NCBI RefSeq assembly: GCF_022179245.1
Contig: NZ_BPQM01000045.1
Location: 1 to 46,451, forward strand
Source: Methylobacterium gregans
GTDB taxonomy: Bacteria; Pseudomonadota; Alphaproteobacteria; Rhizobiales; Beijerinckiaceae
Direction: 5' to 3'
Length of the DNA stretch: 46,451 nt
Shown: piece after piece, positions 1 to 8,156 of the stretch
Numbering within the stretch: the stretch's first letter is position 1
Layout of the letters: every line of letters begins with the position of its first letter
Made by a program: the position numbers and the translations under genes
The notes under the pieces: generated by a model
What the model was told of the DNA's origin: nothing
The model's database searches: none
Seen by the model: only the letters and a program-made list of their open reading frames with translations

Positions 1-368
1 CGGTCCGTCCCGGCGAGGCCCGCGTAGTGGCGGCGTGCGGCGTCGAGCAGGACCTGGGTGCCGACCACGTTGGTGCGGATGAAGGCGCCGGGTCCGGTGA
101 TCGAGCGGTCGACGTGGCTCTCGGCGGCCAGGTGCATCACGGCCTGGGGGCGGACGTCGGCGAAGGCGGCCTGGACGGCGTCCGCGTCGCAGATGTCGGC
201 CTCGACGAGGCGGTGGCGCGGGTCGTCGGCGAGAGGCTGCAGCGAGATCGGGTTGGCCGCGTAGGTGAGCGCGTCGAGCGTGGCGACCTCGTGCCCGAGA
301 TCCCGCACCAGATGCAGGACGAGCGCCGAGCCGATGAAGCCGCAGCCGCCGGTCACCAGTATCCGCAT
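1..368 (-). CDS. rfbB: dTDP-glucose 4,6-dehydratase, 3' end cut by window edge
   Basis: Converts dTDP-glucose to dTDP-4-keto-6-deoxyglucose, the second step of dTDP-L-rhamnose synthesis (cytoplasmic, NAD-dependent SDR enzyme). The first 122 residues are visible out of roughly 350 usual for the family. The N-terminus shows the Rossmann motif TGGCGFIG (residues 6-13) and the family block HLAAESHVDRSI (79-90), which together are diagnostic for RfbB rather than other epimerases. The start ATG (366-368) opens directly on MRILVTGG, the normal family N-terminus. rfbC lies 109 nt upstream on the same strand, so the two probably belong to one rhamnose operon continuing off the left edge. Identification is firm; the active-site YxxxK region lies outside the window. 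Confidence 0.93.
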   Translation of the reverse strand, partial: MRILVTGGCGFIGSALVLHLVRDLGHEVATLDALTYAANPISLQPLADDPRHRLVEADICDADAVQAAFADVRPQAVMHLAAESHVDRSITGPGAFIRTNVVGTQVLLDAARRHYAGLAGTD

Positions 369-477
369 CCATCGTCTCCGTCGTCGGCGGGTTCACGTCT
401 TCGGGGCGTCAGGCCGCGTCGAGCCCGCCTGTCACGTCCCAGACAGGAAGATTGTGGCGAGCCAGGGACCTCGCCGC

Positions 478-1029
478 CTAGAAGGCCGGCCCGAGATCCG
501 CGAGGCGCGGCGCGCGCCGGTCCTTATCGGAGAGGATCGCCTCGGCCTCGGTCACCGGCCAGTCGATGCCGATCTCCGGATCGTTCCAGACGAGCGCCCG
601 GTCATGGGCGGGGCTGTAGTAGGAATCGACCTTATAGGCGACCATCACGTCCGGGGTCAGCGTGCAAAAGCCGTGCGCGAAGCCGTGAGGGATGAAGAGC
701 TGCTCGCCGCCCTCGGCGTCGAGGATCACGGCGACGTAACGGCCGAAGGTCGGCGAGTCGCGCCGGATATCGACCGCCACGTCGAGGATCGCGCCCGCCA
801 GCACCCGGATCAGCTTGGCCTGCGGCTGCGGCGGGACCTGGAAGTGCAGACCGCGGATCGTCCCCTTCGGCGCCGAGAACGACTGGTTGTCCTGCACGAA
901 GGTGCAGGCGATGCCGGCTGCGGCCAGCGCGTCGGCCCGGAAAGTCTCCGAGAACCAGCCGCGCGCGTCGCCGTGGCGCTTCGGGCGCACCCGCTTCACC
1001 GCCGGGATCTCGGTCTCGATGACGTCCAT
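478..1029 (-). CDS. rfbC: dTDP-4-dehydrorhamnose 3,5-epimerase
   Basis: Epimerises dTDP-4-keto-6-deoxyglucose at C3 and C5 on the way to dTDP-L-rhamnose, a precursor of surface polysaccharide. The 183-residue cupin protein has the family blocks FVQDNQS (44-50), RGLHFQ with the catalytic-base His62 (59-64), and IPHGFAHGF (113-121). I chose the ATG at 1027-1029 (MDVIETEIP), which matches the usual N-terminus and length; an upstream in-frame ATG would add 15 atypical residues. It precedes rfbB on the same strand. rfbA and rfbD are not in the window and may lie beyond the left edge. Confidence 0.95.
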   Translation of the reverse strand: MDVIETEIPAVKRVRPKRHGDARGWFSETFRADALAAAGIACTFVQDNQSFSAPKGTIRGLHFQVPPQPQAKLIRVLAGAILDVAVDIRRDSPTFGRYVAVILDAEGGEQLFIPHGFAHGFCTLTPDVMVAYKVDSYYSPAHDRALVWNDPEIGIDWPVTEAEAILSDKDRRAPRLADLGPAF

Positions 1030-1186
1030 AACCCCTCCCCGCGCCGTCCGCTCTGCGCGGGGGCTTCCGGGCATTCGGTGCGGATGTCAAGCGAGCGGCC
1101 CGCGGGGGAAAGGTCGGGATCCCGAAGGGTGGACCACCCTTCGGCGGAGTTCGGGGTGGAGCCCCGAATGGCGAGGCCAGGGCGGC

Positions 1187-2065
1187 TCAGCGCGCGGCGC
1201 CCGGGTCGATCGCCGGCAATTCGTTCGGCGGCAGGCCCGGGACTGAAGCCTGCTGGGCCGGGGCGACGCCACGGGCACGGTTGGCGAGCGCCACAGTCAG
1301 GCGCTCGGCCGCCTCCGGCTGCATCACGGCCAGAACCTCGGCCATCTTGCGCGGATTCATGGCGACCACGAGCGGCACCAGTACCTCGTGTCCGAGCCGG
1401 TCGAAGACCCGGGCCGCGTCCTTCGGCTTCATCGTCTCGTACATGGTGACGATGTTCTTCATGCCCGCCCGCTCGGCCTCGGCGCGTTCCCGGCCGGCGC
1501 CCTCGACCTTGTCCTCGGCCTGCCGCAGCTCGCCGACGCCGGCCTCGAGCTTGCGCTCCGCCTCGCCGATCATGCGCTCGCGCAGCTCCAGCTCCTCGCT
1601 CTTCTGCCGCAGGGCCTCGCGGCGGGCTCCGAGCTTCTCCAGAAGCGCGCGCTCAGTGGCCGAGCCCGCTTCGGGCGGCGGCTGCGGCGCGCGCGGGGGC
1701 TCCGCAGGCTTCTCGCCGGCTTTCTCGGCGGTCTTCTCCTGGTCCTTCTGGCCGACCGAGCCGGTCGTCGCCGGGTCTTTCGGCTCGTAGCCGGTGCGGG
1801 CCAGCGCGAGCGCGCGGGCGAAGGACGGCAGCTCGCCCCCGACGGTCTCCTCGGTATGGGAGAGCGAGAGGAGCTTGAGGATGAGCAGCCCGGCAGCCGC
1901 CAGCGTCACCGCATCGACGAGTCGCAGGCGCAGCGGCCGCGGCTCGCGCAGGCGGGACAGGCGCAGCGCCGAGGCGGCCTTGACCACCGCCTTGCCGGCA
2001 ACTTTGCCGCCGATCTGGCCAGCGACCTTGCCGGCCTCCTGCTTCGCGGTGGGACGGGCGCTCAC
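1187..2065 (-). CDS. motE: MotE-like flagellar motor protein
   Basis: Probable MotE, the periplasmic protein known in rhizobia to act with the MotC stator protein. Seen in the 292-residue sequence: a basic, Lys/Ala-rich cytoplasmic N-terminus, one membrane segment at about 48-67, a Pro/Glu-rich linker with the Lys-Glu repeats around 100-125, a long charged coiled coil at about 135-215, and a C-terminal MgtE_N-like helical domain (about 215-275, with YETMKPKDAARVFDRL). That order of elements is the MotE pattern. The start is GTG (2065-2063), giving a 4-nt GTGA overlap with the stop of the preceding gene, so translation is probably coupled. Position in the fliL-fliM operon supports a motor role. 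MotC itself is not in the window, so the partner is inferred. Confidence 0.75.
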   Translation of the reverse strand: MSARPTAKQEAGKVAGQIGGKVAGKAVVKAASALRLSRLREPRPLRLRLVDAVTLAAAGLLILKLLSLSHTEETVGGELPSFARALALARTGYEPKDPATTGSVGQKDQEKTAEKAGEKPAEPPRAPQPPPEAGSATERALLEKLGARREALRQKSEELELRERMIGEAERKLEAGVGELRQAEDKVEGAGRERAEAERAGMKNIVTMYETMKPKDAARVFDRLGHEVLVPLVVAMNPRKMAEVLAVMQPEAAERLTVALANRARGVAPAQQASVPGLPPNELPAIDPGAAR

Positions 2066-2586
2066 GCGGCGCGGCTCCGCACGCGCTGCAGCGCCCGCTC
2101 TGTCATCGCCAGCGCGGCAGCCGCCGCCGCCCCGAGACGCTCGCTGTGCTGGCCCTCGGCCGGCTCGGAGGGCGCCAGGGGCGCGGGCGCTTGCGGCAGG
2201 CTTTGCGGCAGGCTTTGCTGCAGGCCGGGCTGAGTGGCGGCCGCCGGCCGGCCCGAGCCGCGGGCCTCACCCACGATGGCGCCGATGCGCGCGATGACGC
2301 CCTCTCCGGCAGCGACCTGGGCGGCGATCTCGGCGGCGCTGCGGGCTGCCGCCTCCAGGCGCTCGGCCAAGCTCCGGTCGCACTCGTCGATGGCCGCGCG
2401 CAGGCCCGCGATCGCGCGCTCGGCGGTCATGCTCGCGGCCATCAGGTCGCCGATCGTCTGACGAAAGGCCGCCTCGTCGGCCTTCATCTGCTGGATGCGG
2501 CGGGACAGGCGGACCGAGGTCGCGATGGTGGCGACGAGCAGGACGGCGACGAGGCCGTCGGCGAGCAGCGTGACCAGGGTACTCAT
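2062..2586 (-). CDS. DUF6468 flagellar-cluster membrane protein
   Basis: A 174-residue protein of unknown biochemical function that resembles the DUF6468 family found in alphaproteobacterial flagellar clusters. It has one N-terminal membrane segment (about 5-25), a following RRIQQMKADE coiled-coil start, and a helical, Ala-rich region to about 115; the rest is Pro/Gln/Ala-rich low complexity. It lies 8 nt after fliM and overlaps the motE-like gene by 4 nt, so it is certainly in the same operon. Bitopic topology with a coiled coil beside MotE and FliM suggests a stator or C-ring accessory role, but this is inference. Confidence 0.7.
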   Translation of the reverse strand: MSTLVTLLADGLVAVLLVATIATSVRLSRRIQQMKADEAAFRQTIGDLMAASMTAERAIAGLRAAIDECDRSLAERLEAAARSAAEIAAQVAAGEGVIARIGAIVGEARGSGRPAAATQPGLQQSLPQSLPQAPAPLAPSEPAEGQHSERLGAAAAAALAMTERALQRVRSRAA

Positions 2587-2594
2587 CGGACGCG

Positions 2595-3815
2595 CTACCC
2601 CTCGTTGCGGTTGTTCATCGAGGCCTCGTAGGCCTGGAGCGTGGTGCGCGAGCGCCGCAGCGGCCGGGTCACCTGGACCGCGATGCTGTCGTCGATCCGG
2701 CCGATCCGTCCCTGCGTCAGGTGCCAGTCGCCGCAGCGGACCGTGATCAGGTCGGTGGGCTTGGCGTCGAACATCAGCGTGTCGCCGACCTTCAGCCCCA
2801 TCACGCGCTTCAGGGGCAGCATCATCTCGTGCAGCACCGCCTGCATGGTCAGGTCCGCCTGCCAGATCTCGGTGGCGAGATGGCCCTCCCAGATCTGATC
2901 GCGGCCGAGCTTCTCGCCCATGAAGCTCTGCATGAGCAGTTCACGGATCGGCTCGATCGTCGCGTAGGGGAAGAGGATCTGCAGCAGGCCGCCGCGTCCG
3001 TCCATGTCGAGGCGCAGGCCGATCAGGATCGCGGCGTTGCCGGGCCGGGTGATGGTGGCGAAGCGCGGGTTGGTCTCGATCCGGTCGATGGCGAAGTGCA
3101 CCGGCGAGAGCGGCTGGAACGACTGCTCCAGATCGCCCAGGATGATCTCCACGAGACGGCGCACGAGCTGCATCTCGATGCCCGTGAAGGGCCGGCCGTC
3201 GAGGCGCGTCGAGGAGCCGCCGCGCTTGCCCCCGAGCAGGAGGTCGAGCGTCGAGTAGGCGAGGTTCTGCTCGACCGTGACGAGGCCCGAATTCTCCCAG
3301 GTATCGGCCTTGAAGACGCCGAGGAGCGTGGGCAGCGGGATCGCGTTGACGTAGTCGCCGAAGCGCACCGAGGTGATGTTGTCGAGCGTGACCTCGACGT
3401 TGTCCTGGAAGAAGTTGCGCAAGGATGTCGACAGCAACCGGATCATCCGGTCGAAGACGATCTCCAGCATCGGCAGGCGTTCGTACTGGACGACGCCCGA
3501 ATCGACGATGGCGCGCACGCCCCCGGCCCCGGAGGCCGAGAGCTCGCGCATGGAGAAGCCCAGGACGCCGTCAATCTCGTCCTGGTTGAGGATGCGGTCG
3601 TTGCCGGCGAGTTCGGGGAGGTCGTCGGCCTCCCCGTCCTCGATCATCGTCGCCCACTCGGCCGCGACGTCGCTGGCGTTGCGGGTGGTGCCCTGCTCGG
3701 CGAGCGCCGCGCCCCACTCCTCGGCGAGCGAGGCGTCGCCCCCTTCGCCGCTGTTGTTCTGCTCGATCAGGGCCGCGGCCCAGTCGTCCTCGAGGTTCGG
3801 ATCGTCCGGTTCCAT
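2595..3815 (-). CDS. fliM: Flagellar motor switch protein FliM with extended N-terminus
   Basis: C-ring switch protein that receives CheY-P and reverses or slows rotation. The 406-residue protein is longer than typical FliM (about 330). The usual N-terminal CheY-binding signature, normally at residue 5-15, appears here as LNQDEIDGVL at 76-85. Before it sits an acidic extension with three tryptophan-centred repeats: DDWAAALIEQ (Trp12), EEWGAALAEQ (Trp34) and AAEWATMIED (Trp54), resembling the N-terminus of FliN. The middle domain (SMRELSASGAGGVRAIVDSG onward) and the C-terminal FliN-like domain (KVGDTLMFDAKP) are intact. The ATG at 3813-3815 is the only sensible start. It sits 9 nt downstream of fliL. 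Confidence 0.96.
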   Translation of the reverse strand: MEPDDPNLEDDWAAALIEQNNSGEGGDASLAEEWGAALAEQGTTRNASDVAAEWATMIEDGEADDLPELAGNDRILNQDEIDGVLGFSMRELSASGAGGVRAIVDSGVVQYERLPMLEIVFDRMIRLLSTSLRNFFQDNVEVTLDNITSVRFGDYVNAIPLPTLLGVFKADTWENSGLVTVEQNLAYSTLDLLLGGKRGGSSTRLDGRPFTGIEMQLVRRLVEIILGDLEQSFQPLSPVHFAIDRIETNPRFATITRPGNAAILIGLRLDMDGRGGLLQILFPYATIEPIRELLMQSFMGEKLGRDQIWEGHLATEIWQADLTMQAVLHEMMLPLKRVMGLKVGDTLMFDAKPTDLITVRCGDWHLTQGRIGRIDDSIAVQVTRPLRRSRTTLQAYEASMNNRNEG

Positions 3816-3824
3816 CGCGCGGGC

Positions 3825-4331
3825 CTACTGGAGGATCACGTCCTTGAAGAGCACGGCCTCGACTTTGGCCGGGTAGACGGCGACGTTGACCCGGCGCAGC
3901 AATTCCTCGCGGAGCCGGTAGAGGCCGATCGAGCCCGAGAGGTCGCTCGGGCGCAGCTCCCGCATGTAGACCTGCAGCGTGTCCTCGACGCGCGGCATCA
4001 GGGGCTTCACCTCGCCCTCGACCTTGGCGTCCTTCAGCTCCAGGGTGATGCGCAGCTTGGCGTACTTCGCCCGATCCTGTCCCGAGCCGCCCTCCGGCGA
4101 GAGGTTGAGCATCATCTCGCGCATGTCGAGGAAGACGACGGGCTTCTGCTCCTCGACATGGGCCGCCTGCGCCTCGGCGCCGCGCTTCTTCATCACGAAG
4201 GCACCGCCGCCACCAAGCACGAGGAGCGCCACGGCGCCCCCGGCGATGAAGAGCTTCTTGCGACTCTTCGGGGCCTCGGCCTCGCCGGCCTCGCCCTCCG
4301 CGGCGGGCGCCTTCTTGGGCTTCTTGGCCAT
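3825..4331 (-). CDS. fliL: Flagellar basal body-associated protein FliL
   Basis: Stator-associated inner-membrane protein that stabilises the MotAB ring around the basal body. The 168-residue product has a basic cytoplasmic N-terminus (MAKKPKKAP), one membrane segment at about 27-47 rich in Gly/Ala/Leu, and a periplasmic stomatin-like domain with the family pattern of an MMLNLSPEG block and a C-terminal VEAVLFKDVILQ. I chose the ATG at 4329-4331; an ATG at 4373 would add 14 Pro/Asp-rich residues and has no better ribosome site. It is the first gene of the minus-strand flagellar operon and faces flgF across a 276-nt intergenic region. Confidence 0.93.
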   Translation of the reverse strand: MAKKPKKAPAAEGEAGEAEAPKSRKKLFIAGGAVALLVLGGGGAFVMKKRGAEAQAAHVEEQKPVVFLDMREMMLNLSPEGGSGQDRAKYAKLRITLELKDAKVEGEVKPLMPRVEDTLQVYMRELRPSDLSGSIGLYRLREELLRRVNVAVYPAKVEAVLFKDVILQ

Positions 4332-4607
4332 GAGCGTCGGATCCGGCGCAGAATCGGGATTGGTCCGACCCATCCTAGAAGCGGACGGCCGGCGCCCTCC
4401 GATATCCGGCGAACGCGGTTAACGCGCCGTTAAGCCGGCAAGAACTGCCGGGTCGGCTTTGCCGCCGGGCGCTTCGCGCCGCGGACGCCGTCGCGTTCAT
4501 CGGACGGCAAGCATTTGATAAACAATGACTTGTCGTCCTGGCTCGGTCTGGCACGTCCGATGCGCTGTGGATGGAGCCGCCGCTCGCGGAACGTCCCGGG
4601 TCCCCAG
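4332..4607. promoter_or_regulatory. Divergent flagellar promoter region with an exact CtrA-type site
   Basis: This region separates the fliL-fliM operon (minus) from flgF-flgG-flgA-flgH (plus). At 4419-4433 it carries TTAA, seven bases, TTAA, the exact spacing of the consensus full site for CtrA, the alphaproteobacterial response regulator known to control flagellar genes. The same 15 bases also form a perfect 6-3-6 inverted repeat (TTAACG CGC CGTTAA). The remaining sequence (4440-4607) shows no other clear gene; a short reading frame starting at 4515 runs into flgF but lacks flagellar homology before residue 32. Binding by CtrA is an inference from the motif and the neighbours. Confidence 0.65.
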
Positions 4608-5348
4608 ATGCAGAACGCTCTCTTCGTCGGTGTGTCGAGTCAGGCCGCGCTCCAGCGCCAGCTCGACGTCATCGCCAACAACATGGCGAACGTCTCGACC
4701 ACCGGCTTCAAGTCCCGGGACACTCGCTTCCAGGAATACCTGATGCCGGTGGCGAGCGCGGACACCTTCACGGGGCCCGACCGCCGCGTCTCCTACGTCA
4801 TCGACCAGGGCACGGTGCTCAACCTCGCCCAGGGGCCCATCGAGCAGACCGGCAACCCGCTCCACGTGGCGATCCGCGGCGAGGCCTTCCTGGCGGTGCA
4901 GACGCCCCAGGGCGAGCGCTACACCCGCAACGGCGCGCTGGAGATGAACGCGCAGGGCCAGATCGTGACGAGCGACGGCAACCCGGTGCTCGGCGAGGGT
5001 GGCCCGATCGCGATCAACGCGCAGGAGACAGGCCTCTCCATCGGCGCGGACGGCACCGTATCCACGAATTTCGGCGTGCGCGGCCGAATCCGGCTCGTCA
5101 CCTTCGCCAACCCGCAGCGGCTCACGAACGAGGGCGGCAACCTCTACGCTTCCCCCGCGCCGGCCCAACCCGCCGGTCTCCAGGGCCGGCTCGAGGCCGG
5201 CGCGCTGGAGCGCTCCAACGTCCGGCCGGTCGTCGAGATGACGCGGCTGATGGATCTGAACCGCAGCTACGCGACGGTCTCCAGCATGATCTCGCGCCTC
5301 GACGACCTGCGGGGCACGGCGATCCGCCGCCTCGCCGACGTCGCCTAA
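4608..5348 (+). CDS. flgF: Flagellar basal-body rod protein FlgF
   Basis: Proximal rod component exported through the flagellar type III apparatus. The 246-residue protein has the rod/hook-family N-terminal motif ANNMANVSTTGFK (23-35) that forms the D0 helix, a beta-rich centre with ERYTRNGALEMNAQGQIV, and a C-terminal D0 helix (MTRLMDLNRSYATVSSM). The ATG at 4608 begins MQNALFVGVS, the normal family start; an upstream in-frame ATG at 4515 would add 31 unrelated residues. It is followed after 14 nt by flgG, which marks it as FlgF rather than FlgE or FlgG. Confidence 0.94.
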   Translation: MQNALFVGVSSQAALQRQLDVIANNMANVSTTGFKSRDTRFQEYLMPVASADTFTGPDRRVSYVIDQGTVLNLAQGPIEQTGNPLHVAIRGEAFLAVQTPQGERYTRNGALEMNAQGQIVTSDGNPVLGEGGPIAINAQETGLSIGADGTVSTNFGVRGRIRLVTFANPQRLTNEGGNLYASPAPAQPAGLQGRLEAGALERSNVRPVVEMTRLMDLNRSYATVSSMISRLDDLRGTAIRRLADVA

Positions 5349-5362
5349 GGGAGCTTCGACCG

Positions 5363-6154
5363 ATGCGCGCCCTCTACGCCGCCGCCACCGGCATGGCGGC
5401 CCAGGAACTCAACGTCCAGGTCATCTCGAACAACATCGCGAACCTGCGCACCACCGGCTACAAGCGCCAGCAGCCGCATTTCCAGGATCTGCTCTATCAG
5501 AACCTGCGCCGGGCCGGCTCCTCGACCTCGGAGCAGAACACGCAGCTCCCGGCCGGCCTCGCGGTGGGCTCGGGCGTGAAGACCAGCTCGACGGCCCGGG
5601 TCATGGCCCAGGGTACGCTCACCTCGACCGAGAAGGAGTACGACGTCGCGGTGCGCGGCGAGGGCTTCTTCCGGATCACCCTGCCGGACGGGCGCACCGC
5701 CTACACCCGCGACGGATCCTTCGACCTCTCCGCGCAGGGCCAGCTCGTCACCCGCGACGGCTACCTCGTCGATCCGGGCGTCACGGTACCGAACACCGCG
5801 ACCTCCGTGCAGATCAGCGCCACCGGCGCCGTGCAGGCGACCCTGCCGGGCCAGACCGCGCCCCAGCAGCTCGGCCAGTTCCAGCTCGCGCGCTTCGTCA
5901 ACAAGGTCGGCCTCGAATCGATCGGCGACAACCTGTTCATCGAGACCGCCGCCTCCGGTCCGGCCATCAACGGCGTGCCGGGCACGGAAGGGTTCGGCAA
6001 CCTCCAGCAATCCTATCTCGAGGAGGCGAACGTGAACGCCGTCACCGAGATCTCGTCGCTGATCGCCGCGCAGCGCGCCTACGAGATGAACTCGAAGGTC
6101 GTCACCGCCGCCGACCAGATGCTCTCCACCACCTCGCAGATGTTCCGCAGCTGA
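5363..6154 (+). CDS. flgG: Flagellar distal rod protein FlgG
   Basis: Distal rod subunit crossing the periplasm inside the P and L rings. At 263 residues it has the usual FlgG length (about 262). The N-terminus MRALYAAATGMAAQELNVQV and SNNIANLRTTGYK (22-34) are classic, and the C-terminal segment with NVNAVTEISSLIAAQRAYEM is the family signature. The start ATG follows GGGAGCTTCGACCG, a good ribosome site. It lies between flgF and flgA in the standard rod/ring gene order. Confidence 0.97.
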   Translation: MRALYAAATGMAAQELNVQVISNNIANLRTTGYKRQQPHFQDLLYQNLRRAGSSTSEQNTQLPAGLAVGSGVKTSSTARVMAQGTLTSTEKEYDVAVRGEGFFRITLPDGRTAYTRDGSFDLSAQGQLVTRDGYLVDPGVTVPNTATSVQISATGAVQATLPGQTAPQQLGQFQLARFVNKVGLESIGDNLFIETAASGPAINGVPGTEGFGNLQQSYLEEANVNAVTEISSLIAAQRAYEMNSKVVTAADQMLSTTSQMFRS

Positions 6155-6168
6155 TCCCGGGACGCGCC

Positions 6169-7299
6169 ATGATCGATCGTTCCAGAACCGCCCGAGCCGC
6201 GATGTACGCCCAGACCCCCGCCATCCACGATGTCGACGATCGACCCGACCTCGCCGACCTGAAGCCGATCGTGCGCCGGCCGACCGCGCGCGTCGCGCCG
6301 ATGCCCTTCGCGGTGGCGCTGCGCGCCGGGCTCGCCTTCGCGGCTTTCGCGATGATCGGGGCCTGGACGCTGCCGGCGCTGGCGGAGGCACCGATGCGCT
6401 TGCGCGGCGACGTGACGGCCCGTGGCGACGTGCTCACCCTCGGCGACCTCGTGGAGAACGCCCCCGCGGCTGCGGCGGCGCGCCCGCTCTTCCGGGCGCC
6501 CGCGCTGGGCGCCACCGGCACGATCCAGGCGCGGCGCATCGTGGACGCCGCCGCCTCCGCCGGCCTCGGCCCGGTCGAGACCGGCGGCCGCGCGCAGGTC
6601 AGCGTGCAGCGCGCCGCGCGCCGGGTCGCGGCGGCCGAGATCGAGGCGGCGCTGAAGCGCGGCCTGCAGGCCGGCTACGGCCTCGACCCGACGATGCTGA
6701 GCGTGCGCCTCGACGGCGAGGGACCGGTGCTGTTGGCGCCGACGGACCTCGGCGGGCAGGTCGCCGCGCTCGACCTCACCTACGATCCGCGCACGCGCCG
6801 CCTCGCCGGACTGATCAGCCTCGGCGAGCGTCAGGCAAGCCTGCGGGTGACGGGCGTCGCGGTCGAGCTGCGCGAGGTCGCGGTGCTGGTCCGCGCCGTG
6901 GGGCGCGGCGAGCGCCTCACCGAGGCGGACGTCACGCTCGAGCGTCGCCCGCGGGAGGGGGCGCCGCAGGACGCGCTCGCGCAGGCCGTCCCCGGCGAGG
7001 TCGCGCAGCGCGCCCTCGCTGTCGGCACGGTGCTGCGCAGCGGCGACACCGCGCCGCCCGAACTTGTCGCCCGCGGCGAGATGGTGACGATCCTCTACGA
7101 GGCACCCGGCATCACCCTCTCGATGCGCGGCATCGCCAGCGAGCCGGGCCGGCTCGGCGCCGCCGTCAACGTCGTCAACGCGGCCTCCAAGAAGGTGCTG
7201 CAGGCCGTCGTCGTGGGCCAGGGCCGGGTCTCGGTCAGCCCCGCCGGTCCGCAGCGGCAGGCCAGCGCCGCCCTGCCCGGCTCCACCGCCCTCCGTTGA
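6169..7299 (+). CDS. flgA: Flagellar P-ring assembly chaperone FlgA
   Basis: Periplasmic chaperone for FlgI assembly into the P ring. The 376-residue frame has a hydrophobic export segment only at about 46-72 (MPFAVALRAG onward to TLPALAEA), so a start at 6301 would give a normal Sec signal peptide and a 332-residue protein; the start at 6169, 14 nt after flgG, gives a 44-residue leader of unclear use. The C-terminal half shows the SAF-type domain (VGRGERLTEADVTLERR) and the terminal GMRGIAS-like strand region (SMRGIASEPG), followed by a flexible Pro/Ala tail. FlgA in many bacteria is only 220-240 residues, so this is a long version. Its last four bases overlap the frame leading into flgH. 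Confidence 0.88.
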   Translation: MIDRSRTARAAMYAQTPAIHDVDDRPDLADLKPIVRRPTARVAPMPFAVALRAGLAFAAFAMIGAWTLPALAEAPMRLRGDVTARGDVLTLGDLVENAPAAAAARPLFRAPALGATGTIQARRIVDAAASAGLGPVETGGRAQVSVQRAARRVAAAEIEAALKRGLQAGYGLDPTMLSVRLDGEGPVLLAPTDLGGQVAALDLTYDPRTRRLAGLISLGERQASLRVTGVAVELREVAVLVRAVGRGERLTEADVTLERRPREGAPQDALAQAVPGEVAQRALAVGTVLRSGDTAPPELVARGEMVTILYEAPGITLSMRGIASEPGRLGAAVNVVNAASKKVLQAVVVGQGRVSVSPAGPQRQASAALPGSTALR

Positions 7300-7322
7300 T
7301 CCAGACACGCCGGTTCAAGCCC

Positions 7323-8081
7323 ATGACCCGATCTGCGACCCGCGCCGTCCTGCATCTCCCGCTCCTCGCGCTCGTCTGCGCGGGGCTCGGCGCCTGCAAC
7401 ACCGCCGACCGGCTCTCGCAGATCGGCGCGCAGCCGGCCCTCTCGGCGATCGAGGATCCGACGAGTCAGCCCGGCTACCGGCCGGTGCGGATGCCGATGC
7501 CGGATGTGCAGCCGGTCTCCTACGCACCGAACTCGCTCTGGCGCACGGGGTCTCGGGCCTTCTTCAAGGACCAGCGCGCCGCCCGCATCGGCGACCTCGT
7601 CACCGTGAAGGTGAACGTCACCGACCGGGCGAACCTCAACAACGAGACCAAGCGCTCGCGCTCGAACAGCGAGGGCTTCGGCCTGCCGAACGCCTTCGGC
7701 CTCGAGAAGAATGCCGGCGTCGCCGCGGCCGGCATCGCCGCCGACAAGCTGCTCAACGCCACCTCCAACACCTCGAGCGACGGCGCCGGCTCGGTGCAGC
7801 GGGCCGAGACCGTGACGACGAGCGTCGCCGCGGTCGTCACGCAGGTGCTGCCGAACGGCAACCTCGTGGTCGAGGGCAAGCAGGAGATCCGGGTCAATTT
7901 CGAGGTGCGCGAGCTGATCGTGGCGGGCGTGGTGCGGCCGGAGGACATCGAGTCCGACAACACCATCGATTCGGCCAAGATTGCGCAGGCCCGCATCGCC
8001 TACGGTGGCCGCGGCCAGATCACCGACGTGCAGCAGCCGCGCTACGGCCAGCAGGTGATCGACGTCCTCCTGCCGTTCTAA
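7323..8081 (+). CDS. flgH: Flagellar L-ring lipoprotein FlgH
   Basis: Outer-membrane L-ring subunit. The 252-residue precursor has a signal peptide ending in the lipobox LGAC, with Cys25 as the lipidation site. Family blocks include SLWRTGSRAFFKDQRA, RIGDLVTVKVNVTDRANLNN, and the C-terminal IAYGGRGQITDVQQPRYGQQ. I chose the ATG at 7323, which places the signal peptide at the N-terminus; the in-frame ATG at 7296 would put nine extra residues before it. It closes the visible flgFGAH operon; the next gene is metabolic and preceded by its own ribosome site. Confidence 0.95.
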   Translation: MTRSATRAVLHLPLLALVCAGLGACNTADRLSQIGAQPALSAIEDPTSQPGYRPVRMPMPDVQPVSYAPNSLWRTGSRAFFKDQRAARIGDLVTVKVNVTDRANLNNETKRSRSNSEGFGLPNAFGLEKNAGVAAAGIAADKLLNATSNTSSDGAGSVQRAETVTTSVAAVVTQVLPNGNLVVEGKQEIRVNFEVRELIVAGVVRPEDIESDNTIDSAKIAQARIAYGGRGQITDVQQPRYGQQVIDVLLPF

Positions 8082-8156
8082 GGCAGGGCCGGCGGGCTGG
8101 CGCCAGAGCCGCGGAAGATGCATCCCTCGTCCATCTTTCGAGTCGGAGAGGGACGG

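Noticed and set aside
27..1449. Long plus-strand frames opposite rfbB and rfbC
   Set aside because: They are antisense to recognised genes, Arg/Ala/Pro-rich, and have no family motifs; common in high-GC DNA.
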